Assembly: GCA_021904315.1 (NCBI GenBank)
Contig: CM038924.1
Coordinates: 13,752,026 to 13,816,025 of the forward strand
Direction of reading: 5' to 3'
Source: Sphagnum magellanicum
Lineage: Eukaryota; Streptophyta; Sphagnopsida; Sphagnales; Sphagnaceae
Length of the DNA: 64,000 bases
Part shown: positions 21,705 through 35,056 of the stretch, one piece after another
Layout: every line of letters begins with the position of its first letter
Position numbering within the stretch: the stretch's first letter is position 1
The notes under the pieces: model-generated
What the model saw: the letters and a program-made list of their open reading frames with translations, nothing else
Told to the model about the DNA's origin: nothing
Databases searched by the model: none
Translations under genes and position numbers: made by a program

Positions 21705-24700
21705 CACTAGTAGAAATCAGCCAAAATGTAACCAGTCAATTTACGACTACATGCGATTTATAGTCGTTTGCGACTAGATTTGAGAATATTTGCAACTACA
21801 AGACCAACTTTCAACTATTTTGGTCATTTTCACAACTATGATGTAACTATTAGAAATTTCATCCTATTGGTTACATCAATTTTACATTTATTTTCATCCA
21901 TTAATAGGTTGATATGTCCCATTAGTCACAATAATCACCAAATTAGTTGCATCCTAAAGGTATTCTACAATGACATACAGGTATATTTTAATGTATGTAC
22001 TATATATATATATATATATGCATACATATGTATATTGTTCATATAATGAATCGCAAAATTAATATTTGAACTTTGAATTTTTTTATTCAAATATGAATAT
22101 TGATATTTCAATTATGAAAAAATGTTATTTTAACTTTTTAAAAATTTTATTAAAATTTGAAACTTGATATTTGAATTTGAAAATTTTGATTGAATATGAT
22201 ATTTTCAATTCAAAAAGACTGATTTGATCTAAAAATTGATTTTGAATTCTAAATTAATATTTTCAAATCCAAAAATTAGTATTTCAATTCAGAAAACTAT
22301 AATTGATCACAAAAATGGATTAATTTGAATATTCCATTTAATTTTGAGTATTTTTATGTGAATATGAAATTTATATTTCAGCTATGAAAATTTTTCATTT
22401 ATATTTTAAATAATCATTTAATTCGAACCTGAAATTTAGATTTTCAAAATTAATACTTCAAGTCTGAAAATTAGTAATTGAGTCTAAAAATGGACATTTC
22501 AATTTTGAATATTGTTATTTGAATATGAAAATTAACATTTCAATTCTGAAAATTTTTATTTAAATTCAAAAAACTTTTTTGAATTCAAAAAACGTTTTTG
22601 ATCTAAAAACTGATATTTGAATTCTAAATTATTTTTTTTGAATCTAAAAATTATTATTTAAATTTAAAAAACTTTATTGACTCTAAAAATTGGCAACTTC
22701 ATTTTAAATATTTTTATTTCAACTTGAAATTTGATATTTGAATTTTGAAGTTTAAAATTTTAATTTTAAGAAATTATTTGACTTGAAAGTTGAAATTGGA
22801 ATTCCATATTATTATTTTGGATTCTTAGAATTAATATTTCAATTCAGAAAATTAATAATTAAGTCTTCAAATGCAAATTTTAATTTTGAATATTATTATT
22901 TGAATCTGAAAATTAACATTTCAATTCTGAAATTTCTTATTTAACTTCTAAAAACTTCTAAAAACCAATATTTGAATTCTGAATTATTATTTTGGAATCT
23001 TACATTTATATTTTAATTCAAAAAATTATTGATTGAATTTCAAGGGTTTTTTTTACTAGTGCTATCCATAATAAATCACTTTTATAAATAATTATAAATG
23101 ATTATGTTTTTAAAATCTAAGTGATACTAAATAATTATTGTTATGACATAGATTTGTATATTATATAATTTATATTATTATATTAGAAGAAATTAATTAA
23201 ATAAATTAATGTGACATTACTTTAAAATCATTGTAATTACTTCATATAAGAATTAATTAGTATGTGCATAATTATTTTCTAATTGAACATAATTATTCAC
23301 ACTCTTTAATTTATAACTTCAAACCTAAATTAAAAATTTGGAAAACATTATAGTGTAGTTGGAATAATTATTTTACTGATTTTAATTTCACGAATTATTA
23401 TACAATAATATTATCTTAAAAAATTCTGTGATTAATCATCTATGATAAATATTTTATAGTAATTTTATAGTAATTATGAAAATAATGTTATGTTTAACAA
23501 ATTATTTGATTTATAGTTAATAATTACCAAGAGAAAAAAATTATTTGACCTATAATAATTTTTACAAGAATAAATGTTATTATACAATAAATAATGTAAT
23601 TAGTTGAATAATAATTCTTCAAAATTTTGTGTAAGAATTTACTTCCTGATAAAAATATTTAATTCATTATATATAATTTTAAAATAAATATTTAAAATAT
23701 TTAATTAAAAATTATAACCATTAAATTTATTTCATATTAATTATATTATGTATAGCTCGATGAAGAAGGTATTACTTATTTAAGTAATTGATAATGAATA
23801 TTGAATATTTGTAGTGTATAGTTTATAATTTAAATATATGTAAATTTCATCATTATGAACTAAATGATTATTTAATTATTTAATACTTGAATTGTTTAAA
23901 AATCTAAAAACCCAAAAAAATAAGGGATGAAGAAAGCTTTGGAATTACAACTTAGTTTGTAAGGAGGTTGCAACTTTAAAACTTATCCCATATTGTTTGT
24001 TCTCCATTACTATTTTGAACACTATATAAACAAAGGGGTGTGCCTATGCAATTTCACATTAAGAAGTTTGTGCACATGGGATGAGCTAATCAAAAGGCTC
24101 AACCCAAAACAAAAAAACAAATAATGCACAATTCTTAAGTACATACCTCCCCAACCTACTTATCTATCTAGCTAGGTAGGTACCTAGTTTGACCTACCCA
24201 TCTAGGTCAGCCTATGTACCTACCTATTTAAGTACCTACTTTTAAGAGTAGGTATTTAGCCTAGGAAGGTAGAACCTACCTATTTACTACTTTACCTAGG
24301 TAGGTAGGTAGGTAAGGATTGTAGGCACCTATTTATGTACCTACCTAGGTACCTACCAACCTAATATTAATATTTTTATTAAATTATTTTTAATGCCATG
24401 TGGCATATTTACATTGGGCCACGTGCCATAATATAAAATCATCCAAGTCTTTGAATTGAACGTCTTAGATTATTTCAAAATAATAATAATAATAATATAA
24501 ATAATCATATATTAAAACATGTGGCAACACATGATTTGCCTTGAATTGTGACCAAAATAGTCGCATATTAGTTGCATGTGACAATACGTATACAATGGAG
24601 TCAAAGGATGAAATGTATTTGTTGACTTTATACTCTTTGTCATTTGCGACTAGTTTTCACATGCGACTTGTCTTAGGCGACTAAAAGGATTTTAGTTGCA

Positions 24701-24766
24701 AAATCTCTCTTGTGACTAGAATTTAGTCGCAAAAAGCAGTTGAAAATACATGTTTTTCTTCTAGTG
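21705..24766. mobile_element. CACTA-type non-autonomous element, copy 2, nested in integrase
   Basis: The element is 3,062 bp with ends CACTAGTAGAAA and TTTCTTCTAGTG and the 3-bp duplication AGT (21702-21704 and 24767-24769). It is very similar to copy 1 over its whole length. It lacks about 109 bp present in copy 1 (after 12820, at a CGAT micro-homology) and has about 40 extra bp near 22110. It has no transposase. Close similarity of the two copies argues for fairly recent mobility. Confidence 0.93.
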
Positions 24767-24769
24767 AGT

Positions 24770-25343
24770 GTTATTGGTCACACAACTTGATGAAGAAAGG
24801 CAATGCCTTTGGGAGTTGGCAAAGGCCAACTTGGAAAAGGTGCATAAGAGGTACAAGGATTTTGCGGACAAGTTTCGACGAAAGGTGAAGTTTCAAGAAG
24901 GGGATGAAGTGTCGTTGAATGTCAAGAATTTTCGATTGCCAGAAGGTTTGAGTCACAAGTTCTTGGGCCCATATGCGGGCCCATTCAAGGTGTTGGAAAA
25001 GAAACTTTCCGACACTTACAAGTTAGAACTACCGAAAAATCTTAGGGTTCACCCCACATTTCATGTTTCTTTTTTGAAGCCAGTCGCTCGTGATGCCTTA
25101 AGGCCTAATCGGGAGCACAACTCAAGGCCCCCACTAAACTTGGTTCATAATGAACTAGAGTTTAAAGTGGAGGCCGTGCTCAAGTCAAGGCAACTAAGAG
25201 GACGAGAACGTCAATACTTAGTGAAGTGGAAAGGATACCATCCAATAGAGGCATCTTGGGTGAATGAATCCGATATGGAACATGCCCAAGAAGCCATAGA
25301 TGAATTCCACACTAAACTGACAAAGAAAAGACGTAGAACATGA
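24770..25343 (+). pseudogene. Integrase C-terminus with GPY motif and chromodomain
   Basis: The polyprotein resumes here and stays open for about 190 codons to TGA at 25341. FLGPYAGPFKVL (near 24960-24995) is the GPY/F module. VHPTFHVSFLKP follows. The chromodomain covers about 25158-25313: EFKVEAVL, the aromatic-rich YLVKWKGY, and the ASWV motif are all present. Chromodomains bind methylated histone H3 tails and steer chromovirus integration to heterochromatin. This module has no stops. Confidence 0.92.
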
Positions 25344-26134
25344 TGAGGACATCACCTTTCTTTCAGTGGGGCAAGGAGTCATATAAAATGTACCACATCA
25401 AGTTGCAAGTGAAATAAAAGCCAAGAACTTCCAAAAGATTATATCACGAGAATAATGTATAAATGCAAATAGGGTTGTTAAGTTGGCATTGAACAAATGG
25501 AACTTTTTGCGTAGGCCTAAATCAAAATCGGACTCCTACTTTGGGGTTAAAAGAAACCTTGACCCCAAAAGAGGAGGCAAGCAAGGTGAGCTTGCGGGGA
25601 CATGCACAAGCTTTAAGTGCATCCCAAAGGGTTGGTTGGCAATGGTGGCTAATGCAGGAAGTCATGACCCCGTTTGCGTACTTTAATCGTGTAGCTTGGG
25701 ATTTGGGTTTTTGCAAAACCCAAATGTCACTTCTTGCACCTTGATAAGCAAACCTTTTAGTTAAGGCTTGATTGTTGTGATCAAGGCACAAGTTGTGGAA
25801 AGGAGTCATGTTAAGTAGTTTAGGTCAAGATTAGACTTGGCTTGAGTTCTTCATGAAGGGAATGTTGAAAAAATGGCCTTCCCAAATGAAGGCTTTGTCA
25901 ATTAGGCTAGTTTAGGTCTTTGACGAAGCAAAGGTTAAGGGCTTGTTATGAGATACCCTTGGACTTGCCAAGAAAGTGTTGGAAACTTGGGGACGCTTAA
26001 GTTACCTTGAGGCAAGGTCTTGTCGCAAAAGTCGGCATTTGATGGCCAAGGATCCAAAAGAAAGCAATTGCAATTCTTGAAAGAAATTCCAAGTGTCAAT
26101 GAGGGCATTGACCTTTTTTTCTAGTGGGGGAAAA
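25344..26134 (+). other. 3' untranslated region and polypurine tract of the chromovirus element
   Basis: About 790 bp follow the polyprotein stop without a supported gene. The stretch ends in the purine-rich AGTGGGGGAAAA at 26123-26134, directly before TGTCGC of the LTR, as expected of the plus-strand primer. Confidence 0.75.
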
Positions 26135-26953
26135 TGTCGCAACCCTACCTTGGGAGAGTGGAGGATGAAACTCACACTCCCAAAGTTGGGACTTGGGAGT
26201 CCTCTGGGACTCCCAAAACTTCAAAGCTCAATTACATGGGTCAAAACACCTCACATTGGGGTGTTTTTTATATCATTGAAAAGCTATTGAAGTGTAGATG
26301 TTGAAAATGGCCTCGCATGGGCCATTTGAAGATCTATAGCACAAGTTATGGCAAAAAGAAGGGTCGGGAGTCAAATTGGCAAATTGACTCCCGATCACTA
26401 ATAGTCGAGAATCGACCCGACCCCGGTGCGTGCAGGTGGAGTGCGACACACCGTTGGAAAGCTCTCGATGAGAACTATAAATTTGCTTTGGACCTCATCC
26501 CAATCGAAGGTTTGAGCAAAGAGTTATGATCGTGCAAAGTCCCGGGAGTCCAAACCGGGACAATTTCGGGACACCTCCTTGGGAGTCCTGGGACAAAAAG
26601 CCATTTGGATGTGGGTGCCGCGGAGAAGCACAAAGTATACTATATGGGGGAAGGTGGTGGTTTCCCCCGAGTCCACGCCGTGGTGAGTCAAGTGAGTTTA
26701 AAGTTGCCCATGGTTTGTCCTAGCACCAAAGGTGTTCCAAAAAGTGAATTAACCAACTCGTTGGTTGGTTTTGATGCAGGTTTGAATAAATGAATAGCTT
26801 GTCACTCTTTCTAGTCCCATCCCCGAGCTTTAGCACACCCCTCTACCCTTTTTAGTGCTAAGAGCTATGAGCGTGCCCCAAGTCCCCCACAATTTCGCAA
26901 CTTGAGTAACTTAGCCCCAACTTGGGACTAATTAGGGACAAGGGAGTGCATCA
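26135..26953 (+). repeat. 3' LTR of the chromovirus element
   Basis: The 819-bp LTR begins TGTCGCAACCC and ends GTGCATCA, with canonical TG...CA ends. Its start lies right after the polypurine tract. Its end coincides with the start of the block C/D match (26954 and 53611). A TATAAAT lies at 26476-26482. No second copy of this LTR is visible in the window. Confidence 0.88.
26476..26482 (+). promoter_or_regulatory. Possible TATA box in the LTR
   Basis: TATAAAT lies about 340 bp into the LTR, a plausible U3/R position. There is no further support. Confidence 0.35.
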
Positions 26954-29620
26954 CTTCAACTTTTTTTTCATCTAACAACTCTACGTTTGCATTTGAAACT
27001 AAAGGTTGTATGATTACAACTTCTTTTGCTTATGGATTAAAATTTACTTGTATTGATAATTCAAGCCTTTCCTTCACATCGAGATGAGTACAAATTGAAT
27101 TAGATCTTAAACATGTCACATTATGAATAATCAACTTTAGGAATGCTTGTAACTCCTCTTCCATTGAAGCTGGTAGAGAGGACATAGTTAGAGCTGTAAT
27201 TTAAACCTCAAATGGGAGGGAATGTGTGATGTTGTTCATGTAATTTGTGCTTTGTTGATTTTTGGGTGGGAAATACAAAGTGGACAACTTTGGGGGAATT
27301 CCCTTTTGGCTAGTCATTTGGGGGCTAATAAATGATGCCAAGCTTCTTCAAAACCTGGGCCTTTGCTTGTTGCTTGATCATTTTAGGGTTGTTAATTTTT
27401 TTTATGCTATTGCTTTAAATATGCACCCCAAATGATAAACCAAACATGCCTTTGTGTCCAATTGAACTCTGAAACACCCATAAGCAAACGCTTATTGCTG
27501 CCAGTTGCACTAAGTGGCTTGTAATTTTAGACCTAATGAAACCCTAAAACTTAACCCTAAAAATCCCCCACCGTTCAATTTTTTTTTTCTTCTGCACATG
27601 ACTCCTACCCCTAGATGGGTCAAAAAAAGGCACTTGGCAAACTTCTCCTCTTATCTTATTACACCACTCAAAAAAAAGTTCGGGACCCAAATATTTCTTG
27701 GCGAACTTTCGATCATGGGTCTTCAAACGTCAGTCAAAAAATGTGCGCTGTGCACCCACTGGCCACACGGACACCGGCATGTGCACAGCTGGGGGCCTCT
27801 CTATCCTAACTAAACTTGGATGTGAGGAATATTTTTGCAGGGTCACGTACTCAGGAGCACGGGGATGCTCTGACTCCCATGTTACAAGTACCAAGAGGCA
27901 CAGTAACATTCCAGGTAGCATGTGCCAAGTGGCTTGTAGTCTGTTAGATAGCCTGCACCCAAAACATGGGTTCTGCCTGGCCAGTGCTCTTCTAGAAAAG
28001 GCTTGTGGTAGTTATTAGTTTCGTTAAGTCCTGGTGTCAACCACACTCCAACCTGACCTGGTTTGAAAGCAGATGGCAGTTTGCCGCGGCTGTTTGCCAG
28101 CAACAAGTACTTTATCCAAAGCTCACCAAGGCAAGGCTTTGGCATAAACTACTTGTAATTTCAGCATGTCCCACAATTTGAAAGAAGTTTCTCCAAATTA
28201 GCAATGCCATCAAATGCCAATTGTAAGTCTCAGTTGAAGGTGGGTTCTTTGATACAGGTCTCATTATTTGGACTAGAAATGTAAACTATGAATTAGGGGG
28301 GGAGCAATTTCAAACAATTTTTTTACACTGGGCTTCTCCCCTAACGTCATTATGGTATGGTATATATGATTGAAAGATATGTAATGGGTATCAACATAAA
28401 TGATATCAACATATGTCTTATGGACTTTCATACCATTAGTAGGTATATATATTAACTATGGCATCAATAATGCCCCCATTGATAATGTGCTTTTGACATA
28501 ATTCTAACTAATCAAATCTTTCACTTAAGTGTTGAAAATATTTAAGTATGTATACCAAAAGGAGGATTAAAGATTGATATCAAGGGAAAAAGGAAGAGGA
28601 ATGCTTGATATCGAATATTAGTTTCATATAAAAAATTTTAATATCAGACTGGTATGGTATTCACCAAAACATTTGGAGTTTGATACTTGGGGTATAATGG
28701 TATGGGGGGAGAGTATCTGGACATTTGATATCAGGCTGGTGTGGTATTTGATGCCATTGTTGATACCATTATTGATATCAGGGGGTTGACATATATATGA
28801 ACTAACAGTGTTGGCAGGTTCTTATTTTTCAAAGAGAACCTTTGGTCCCAGTTTCAAATTATGATTTAATTGAAAGAACCCCCAGTTTTCAGTTCAAGGA
28901 TCTTTTTTTTGAATTTGATAAAACCGCCGACCTGGTTTCCGGACTTGGTTCTTCACATTTCAAGACCCCTTAGTTAAGGTTTTTAAAAGAAATTCTTACG
29001 TGGGTCTCGTTCCTAACCGGATCCGGCTTTACCTACCTAGGCACAACCCAAAACTAATTTCTTTTTCTAGTTACTAGCACCATACAACCAATAAAGTGTG
29101 ACCATCTATGTCAACTAATGCCTAAATCCAAATTTTCTTTAAAGTTTTGCATATTTCAGACTTGATCCAAAAGTAATAACTACATGCCTAATGCCACCCA
29201 CGCCCCATGCCCAAATTATTATTCGAAAATGTCACTGTTATTATTCAAAACCCTAGTTTTTTTCCCCTCAAATTATGAACATGTATAATCCAAACAGGAA
29301 AAGCCAAAAAAAATTTGAATTTTTCTTTTAATTTTAAAATTTTAGAACCGAATTTTGGATAAAAACAGGTCTTGGGCATGTCCAATTCTAGCTGGAGGTC
29401 CTTTGTTCCTGTTTCCAATTTTAGCCAATCCCAGTTCCAGTTCTGAAATTGTTTTTTCAAATTTTAGAACTGGCAATCCGTATGAACCAACCAAAACTGG
29501 AACCGGCCAAAACTAGTTACTACAAGTGTAGAATGGTTATTTGATTTTGTTAATAACTCCCATTGTTGTTTTTAAAAGAAAATCCTTAATCAAAGGACCT
29601 CTGATTTGGATTGTTTTAAT
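26954..29620. repeat. Block C, segmental duplicate of 53611-56270
   Basis: The two copies match over their full length with point differences and small indels. No gene is supported. Short open frames near 27700-28150 differ between the copies in frame and stops. A tract rich in GATATCA and TGGTATGG motifs lies at about 28370-28790. Confidence 0.85.
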
Positions 29621-30058
29621 ACTAGTGTGAACCCTGTGCCTAATGCACAGGTGTGTGTGTATTTGACGGTACATATTAGAAAATTACAACTACAAACTAC
29701 ATTTCCAAAACCTCTCTATACATCACATTGCTAGGTTCTTTTTGGGGGAATTTATTTTCATTATTTCAACCTGAAATTTATTTTTTCTACACATTCTAAC
29801 ATTTTTTGTGAAAAGGAATGGTCCTAATCGCCAAATTTAGAAAAAATAATTTAAATTTGCCAAAAACATATAAAGCATAGATATTCTTAAATTTTTTATT
29901 CACTGTCATTAATATGGTCTATAGCCTAATTTGGCTAAATCCTCTTTGTGGGATAACTAATCACAAAAATTGAAAGAAAGCAAACCCTGTATAATAGGGA
30001 TTTTTTTTTTCAAATTCCTTAGGTAAGTGCAATGGCAAGGATCCCCAGCCTACTTTTT
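29621..30058. other. Block C-specific stretch replacing the CCCH gene of block D
   Basis: Block D has 3.0 kb with the CCCH gene at this position. Here there are only 438 bp of AT-rich sequence without a frame I can recognise. Confidence 0.6.
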
Positions 30059-31558
30059 GGCATAATTGTTGAGACAGTGATCAATTCCTTCTCTTCCACA
30101 TGTACGACACAGGTCAGTCAGATCACATACAGTACAGTGGCTACAACGTGTACACATATGCTTTCTTGTTTTCTTTTTTTCAGGAAGATGAAATTTCTCT
30201 TCTTGGATTTTCTTCTCCATTCACATCATTTGCCTGGGTTACAGTTGTAATTTCATCCCATGTCTAATGAACCTTACCCAATAATCAGGCTACACAGTTT
30301 TTTGAGTTCAATTTGATGTTCAGTCTTTGGTTTGGTTGATGCCATTGAAGTCCCATTCATCTAAAAAATTAAGATCTTTCTCTTTCTTTCAGATTCATGA
30401 TCCTCACACTTCACATAACAGCAACAATATCTTTTTTCTAGTTGTTTCCCTTGTGCATGGGTGTCCAATTCAGTACCTGTATTTCACTTTCTCTCATCAT
30501 TCAACTCAGCAACAAGGCTTTGAAACATAGCAAGGTGACTTCCTTCAGAAAGTGGATGAACCTGCTTTCCCTCAGGCCTTTGAAAAACAAAATAACCAAA
30601 TTTGTCAAAAGTCAGTTTATGCAGGGTGCAGCCTATTGTCGTGAAGGCATCTGCAAGAGCAAAGCTTGGCCAAACGTTGAAGCTTTGTTTGAAATAACAA
30701 GTCTGATTCCCAAACAAAACCTTCCTTGCACTAGAAGACCTGAAGCCAGAGGTGATGAATGTGGATGACTGATGGTATCTTGGCATCAACCAGTTGGGAA
30801 TTGAAGTTGAATTTATGGGTATTTTGGGATGCCAGTGTAGAAATCCTGGACCTAGTTGTGGCACTCATCTCCCCATGGGCCATGATTACCCAATCACTTT
30901 GGATCCCTTTCATCAAAGTTTTCTCATGCATCTCAATTGTGGCTTCTCATTATTCTAACAGTAGGGACACTTTTGGTATTATGAAACTCCAATTTCTAAT
31001 GTATTGAGTTGATACCAACCCTAGATGTATTCTTGCCTTGGCTGGTTGCATTTAGAATATATTGCATTTATCCTACACACAACTAACAATCTTCAACAAA
31101 AAAAACCCATAATCAACCACTTGTATGATTGCAATGGCTAAGTTTGTCGGGGTATTACTATTAGATTTCATCTTGTTGATTTTGATTATATGGGAATGGG
31201 GTGGACATTGCCAACACCACATTTGAAGTGCCCACATGTTCTTTACAAGTCATCCTTTTAAAGGATGACAAAACCCATTTATACATGTAATAGACATAAA
31301 ATAGTAAGGAGAAATAAAGCTAAATTTTAAGTATTTGTAGTGAATCAAATATTTTCTCATTTTTCCATGGCACTTGTGCACACATTTGATTATGTACCTC
31401 CTTGCAATTGATGAGAAGCAATTTTAACTTTTATTTGTCCTAGTATGAAAATAAAGAGAAACTCAACATGTATTCTTGCAAAATGTTAAGCCCAACACTG
31501 CCACATGTATTTCTACTGCTTACCAACTCAATGAGTTCATAGGAAATATTATTAATTA
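30059..31558. repeat. Block C continued, duplicate of 59290-62255
   Basis: The match to block D resumes at GGCATAATTG and runs to 31558. Relative to it, block D has two extra pieces (60093-60526 and about 60924-61962). Open frames on both strands around 30440-30860 are kept in both copies, but neither has a recognisable domain. They may be 3' parts of the gene upstream in block D. Confidence 0.8.
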
Positions 31559-31559
31559 C

Positions 31560-34500
31560 TAGTCTGGAAACTCATTTTGCAAGCAAAATGAACAAATAAG
31601 CAAAAGACTAAAGTGTTATGTATCAAAGTCCATTTTGTCCACTTCTACTCATCAATTATTTTTAAAAATCAAATGTGCCCCAACTGAATAAGTGGGGTGT
31701 TCTTTGCATGGGGCGTTAGCCCATGCCAAAAATGGTGATGAAGTCTTTTGGAAAGAGAAATTTCATGCAGCCAATGGGAAGGCCCAAACATGCACTCAAG
31801 GCGCCTTGTTTTTTTTCCTTTTATGTTTTAGGGTGTGGGGGGGGGGGGTGAGGAAAGATGTTTTTTCATTTTTCCCGACTTCCCAATGTGTTCGCACTAT
31901 GTTCCTTTCAAGTTCCCAATGGGTTCCCAATATTTTCCCCAACATTTTTTTCATACCTCTTCACTTTTATATGCCTTGGAAAATGGTGTCCTTTCACCTA
32001 TATGGGTGGCCAGAAGGGGAAGAATTGTACAGTTCAAAATAGAGTGTTTTGTTTTGGGGAGTCTCCATTATTTTATTTTTTTTGGAGTGATGGGCCAATC
32101 AAATTGACACGTTGCCCCAAAAAAAAAACTTAGGAAGCACCTCATTTAATTAATAAGAAAGGTGATTATTTTTTCAAATTTATTTCCCTGCCATTAGCCT
32201 AGGCCAAAAAGGTAATTAACAGTTTTGAAAATAGAAATTGCATGTAGCCAATGGGAAGGTGCAACATTCATTCAGGCACCCCAACTTTTTAATTTGGGTT
32301 TTGGGGGTAGGGGTGAAGGGGGAAAGGTTTTTTTTTTCATGAGTTGCTGATGTGTTCCTACCATGTTCCCAAGTTGTTCCCCAAGTTTTCAATGTGTTCT
32401 CCAAGGGTGTTCCCAATAGCACCTAATATCAAACCCATATGTTTTGTCCAAAATCCTCCCCTTCTCACCTATATAGCCAAGGTGTTTGTTGCAAAGGGTA
32501 ATAGCTCAGGCGAAAAATTATAATGGGGGTATTAGTCAAGGTTGAAAACGGTGCCAAAAAGTTTTGGGAATAGAAGTTTCATGCAACCAATGGGAAGGTT
32601 CAACCTATAGTCAAGGTGTCTTGTTTTTTTCTTTTAAGTTTTGGGGGGGGGAAAGGGGGTGGGGGGGGGAGAAAGACTCTAAAACCATAACAAATGTATT
32701 ACCAACAACCCTAAACAAACCCTAAACCTAAACAACCCTAAAAAAAAAAAAAAAAAGGGCAAAAATGGTGAAATTAGATCTTAACCAAATGTTGTTAGTT
32801 TACATTTTAAACACAAATATAAAGAGGCCCCCCCTTTCCCTTGAGGCCCCAACCAAAGTGAGCGGATGGTGGGATGGTCAACATAGTGGGAACCAAAGAA
32901 AATTGAAAAATATCCTCCTCTAAATCCCCCGCACCCCAAACTTAAAAGGAAAAAAAGTTTATCACCGTTTTGACCTGATCTTTATCCCTCACAAGTCCAA
33001 TTTTTTTTTATTGAATTTGATTGGCCCCAACAAAAAAAAATTGAAACTATGAAAGCTCACAAAAATTGAAGATTGTGTGGACAGATGGAATGCCTCCCCC
33101 TTTTGCTCACCAATATATGTGAGAAGGGGAGGACTTTGAGCAAAACGTATGGGATTAATTTGTGCTTCTGACGATTGTTTTGTTTTGTTCTTTGATCGTG
33201 CATGACATGGGTCACCTTGTATTGGGTGTTCAAGGATGGTCCGTGTCCAGACTGTAGTGGGCCGCGGCACATGATGTAAATCTGAGCCAAGGGTGAACTG
33301 GTCCATGGGATTCCTGCATTTAGGGTAGACCCATGAACAACTTGGAAGGTGGTTATGAAGAGAGGTTGAGAAAAAGGGTGCAACTGGTCCTTCTAGGATG
33401 GTGCATGCCGTGTGGCAGCAAAGACAATTGAGGCTGGTTAAAGTCTTCCGAAGTACCTACTCAGAACTTTACTCTGGAATATATTATTGCAAGTGGATAG
33501 TTTGCCGACTTTCTCTCTAGTTGTTGTCTGCATTCACGCTGTTCAAGATTGGAAGTCTTTAATAAAGTTATGCGTGCGTCCTGGACACGGAACTTCCTCC
33601 GATCATTGAAATATTTGGCGTTTAGAAAATGGAGGCTAGTGGTCCATCATTGATGGACTGGCGCCCACCATGTGTGTGTCAGCAGAGAAAATTCAGGCCA
33701 GTTAGAGTTTCCCAGAAGAACCCGGTGAAGAACTTCTGGTTTTTGAAGAAAGGATTGCTCTTGTTCGGGGGCTCTCAAGGGACCGACGGGGGGGGGGCAG
33801 CTCCAGCCAATCACAAATTACCGAATCAAGCACGTCTGTAAACCCATTTTGCAAGCAAAATGATCAAATAAGCAAAAGACTAAAGTGTTATGTATCAAAG
33901 TCCATTTTGTCCATTTTTACCCATCAATTATTTTTAAAATTCAAATGTGACCAACACTGAATAAGGGGGGTGTTCTTTGCATGGGGGCGGCCAAGGGGGG
34001 GCGGCCGAGGAGGATTCATTTTCCTTTCAGTCAATAGGAGGGCCCAAGGTGCCTTGCTTTTATTCCTTTCAAATTACAGGGGGATAGGGAAGAATTTTTT
34101 TTCAGTCTTCCTTGTTTCCTAATGTGTTCCCATGATGTTCCCTTTAAGTTTTTAATGGGTTTTCACAATGTTCCCCAAGTTCACAATGTGTTCCCTAACA
34201 TGTTCTCCATATAAGCACCTCACTTTTAGCCCATATGCTTTTGCACTTTCATCTATATAGGTGGGCCCAAAGGGAGGAACTATATAACCTTTTATTTTGA
34301 GGAGCCTCCATAGCTTCATTTTTTTGGTAGCAATGGGCCAATCAAATTGGTTTTGGCCCAGAATTTTGGCATAGTTTGTTGATGAGAGCGAACATTCCGG
34401 AGGTGTGACTCGGCTCCAAAGCTCTAGAACGTGAATTAAGAGTGGATCAACTATTGGACTCTATATAGCAACGGGTCTGTGAACTAATTTTAGTGTCTGA

Positions 34501-34909
34501 CTTTGAAGTTCACATGTATCCAGCAATTTCTCAGTGCATTTAGACCCCACATCATAGTTATCCATAAAGCCACCCTCTGTTTCACCCCCTCTCTCCTCTG
34601 CTTTCGCCCCTTTATCCCTGATATCTGCAAAGTAAGAAAATTTTATTAAATCTGGGTATGAAATTCTGAACCTCAGCATTTAATGCACAAGGTTTGAGAG
34701 TAATTATAGTGGTTGTACATATAGGAGCACTGAAAATATATGTAGCAGCAGTGAAAATAGGCGCTAATGAGAAAGGAAACAGAGGATGAAACTCAGTTTA
34801 CCACGAAAATCGGCGGTTCTTCTGGGCCCTCATAGGGGGGGGGGGGCCTCGAGCCGATCGCGAATTGTCGCATCAAGCACGTGGACACCCATTTCTTTAT
34901 AGTAGTAAA
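31560..34909. repeat. 3.35-kb insert in block C with two tandem units
   Basis: Block D reads straight from 62255 to 62257 where this insert lies. Two units are visible. One starts at about 31562 (TCTGGAAACTCATTTTGC) and ends near 33833 (CAAGCACG). The second starts at about 33834 (TCTGTAAACCCATTTTGC) and ends near 34882 (ATCAAGCACG). G-runs of 8-12 bases sit at 31840, 32640, 33788 and 34838. Units differ in length, 2.27 versus 1.05 kb. No transposase was recognised. An exon-like piece lies on the minus strand at 34464-34624. Confidence 0.6.
34464..34624 (-). CDS. Exon-like fragment, unknown product
   Basis: On the minus strand a good acceptor (pyrimidine-rich, then TTTGCAG) ends at 34625, followed by about 53 open codons that are hydrophilic (Glu/Gly/Lys-rich, then LLDTCELQSQTLK). 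I found no clear donor and no known domain. It may belong with the ZZ-finger exon 430 bp upstream on the same strand, but that is inference. Confidence 0.3.
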
Positions 34910-35056
34910 CATCACACACATAATACAATGACATTGATAGGGTTTTAGTACATTGATAGGTTGAAGTTGAAATGTGGGTCACGTTTCATCAATTCTTTCA
35001 GAGCGTGTTCACCTCCTCTGCAGGGTACAATTTCGAAAAATCCATCTGGTACTCAC

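Larger units (their letters stand above)
18051..26953 (+). mobile_element. Ty3/gypsy chromovirus-like element, 5'-truncated, with nested CACTA
   Basis: Gag, protease, RT, RNase H, integrase and a C-terminal chromodomain lie in order, followed by a polypurine tract and one LTR (26135-26953). The whole polyprotein is in frame 1 from 18051 to 21704 and resumes in phase after the nested CACTA. The 5' LTR and the start of gag are missing at the junction with the CACTA fragment. The paralogous flank in block D (from 53611) shows that the right LTR border is at 26953/26954. Eleven in-frame stops make it dead. Chromodomain and GPY motif place it with plant chromoviruses. Confidence 0.92.

Noticed and set aside
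18051..26953. Possibility that the gypsy element is the source of the methyltransferase element's missing LTR
   Set aside because: The LTR at 26135-26953 has no resemblance to either end of the element at 191-9180.
27698..28145. Frames of 60-106 codons on both strands, partly kept in block D
   Set aside because: Frame and stops differ between the copies at 27698 and 54353, and no domain is recognisable. Retention reflects nucleotide similarity.
30442..30864. Overlapping frames on both strands kept in 59682-60143
   Set aside because: Both strands stay open equally and neither shows a domain; a coding call would be a guess. It is kept only as part of the duplicated block.
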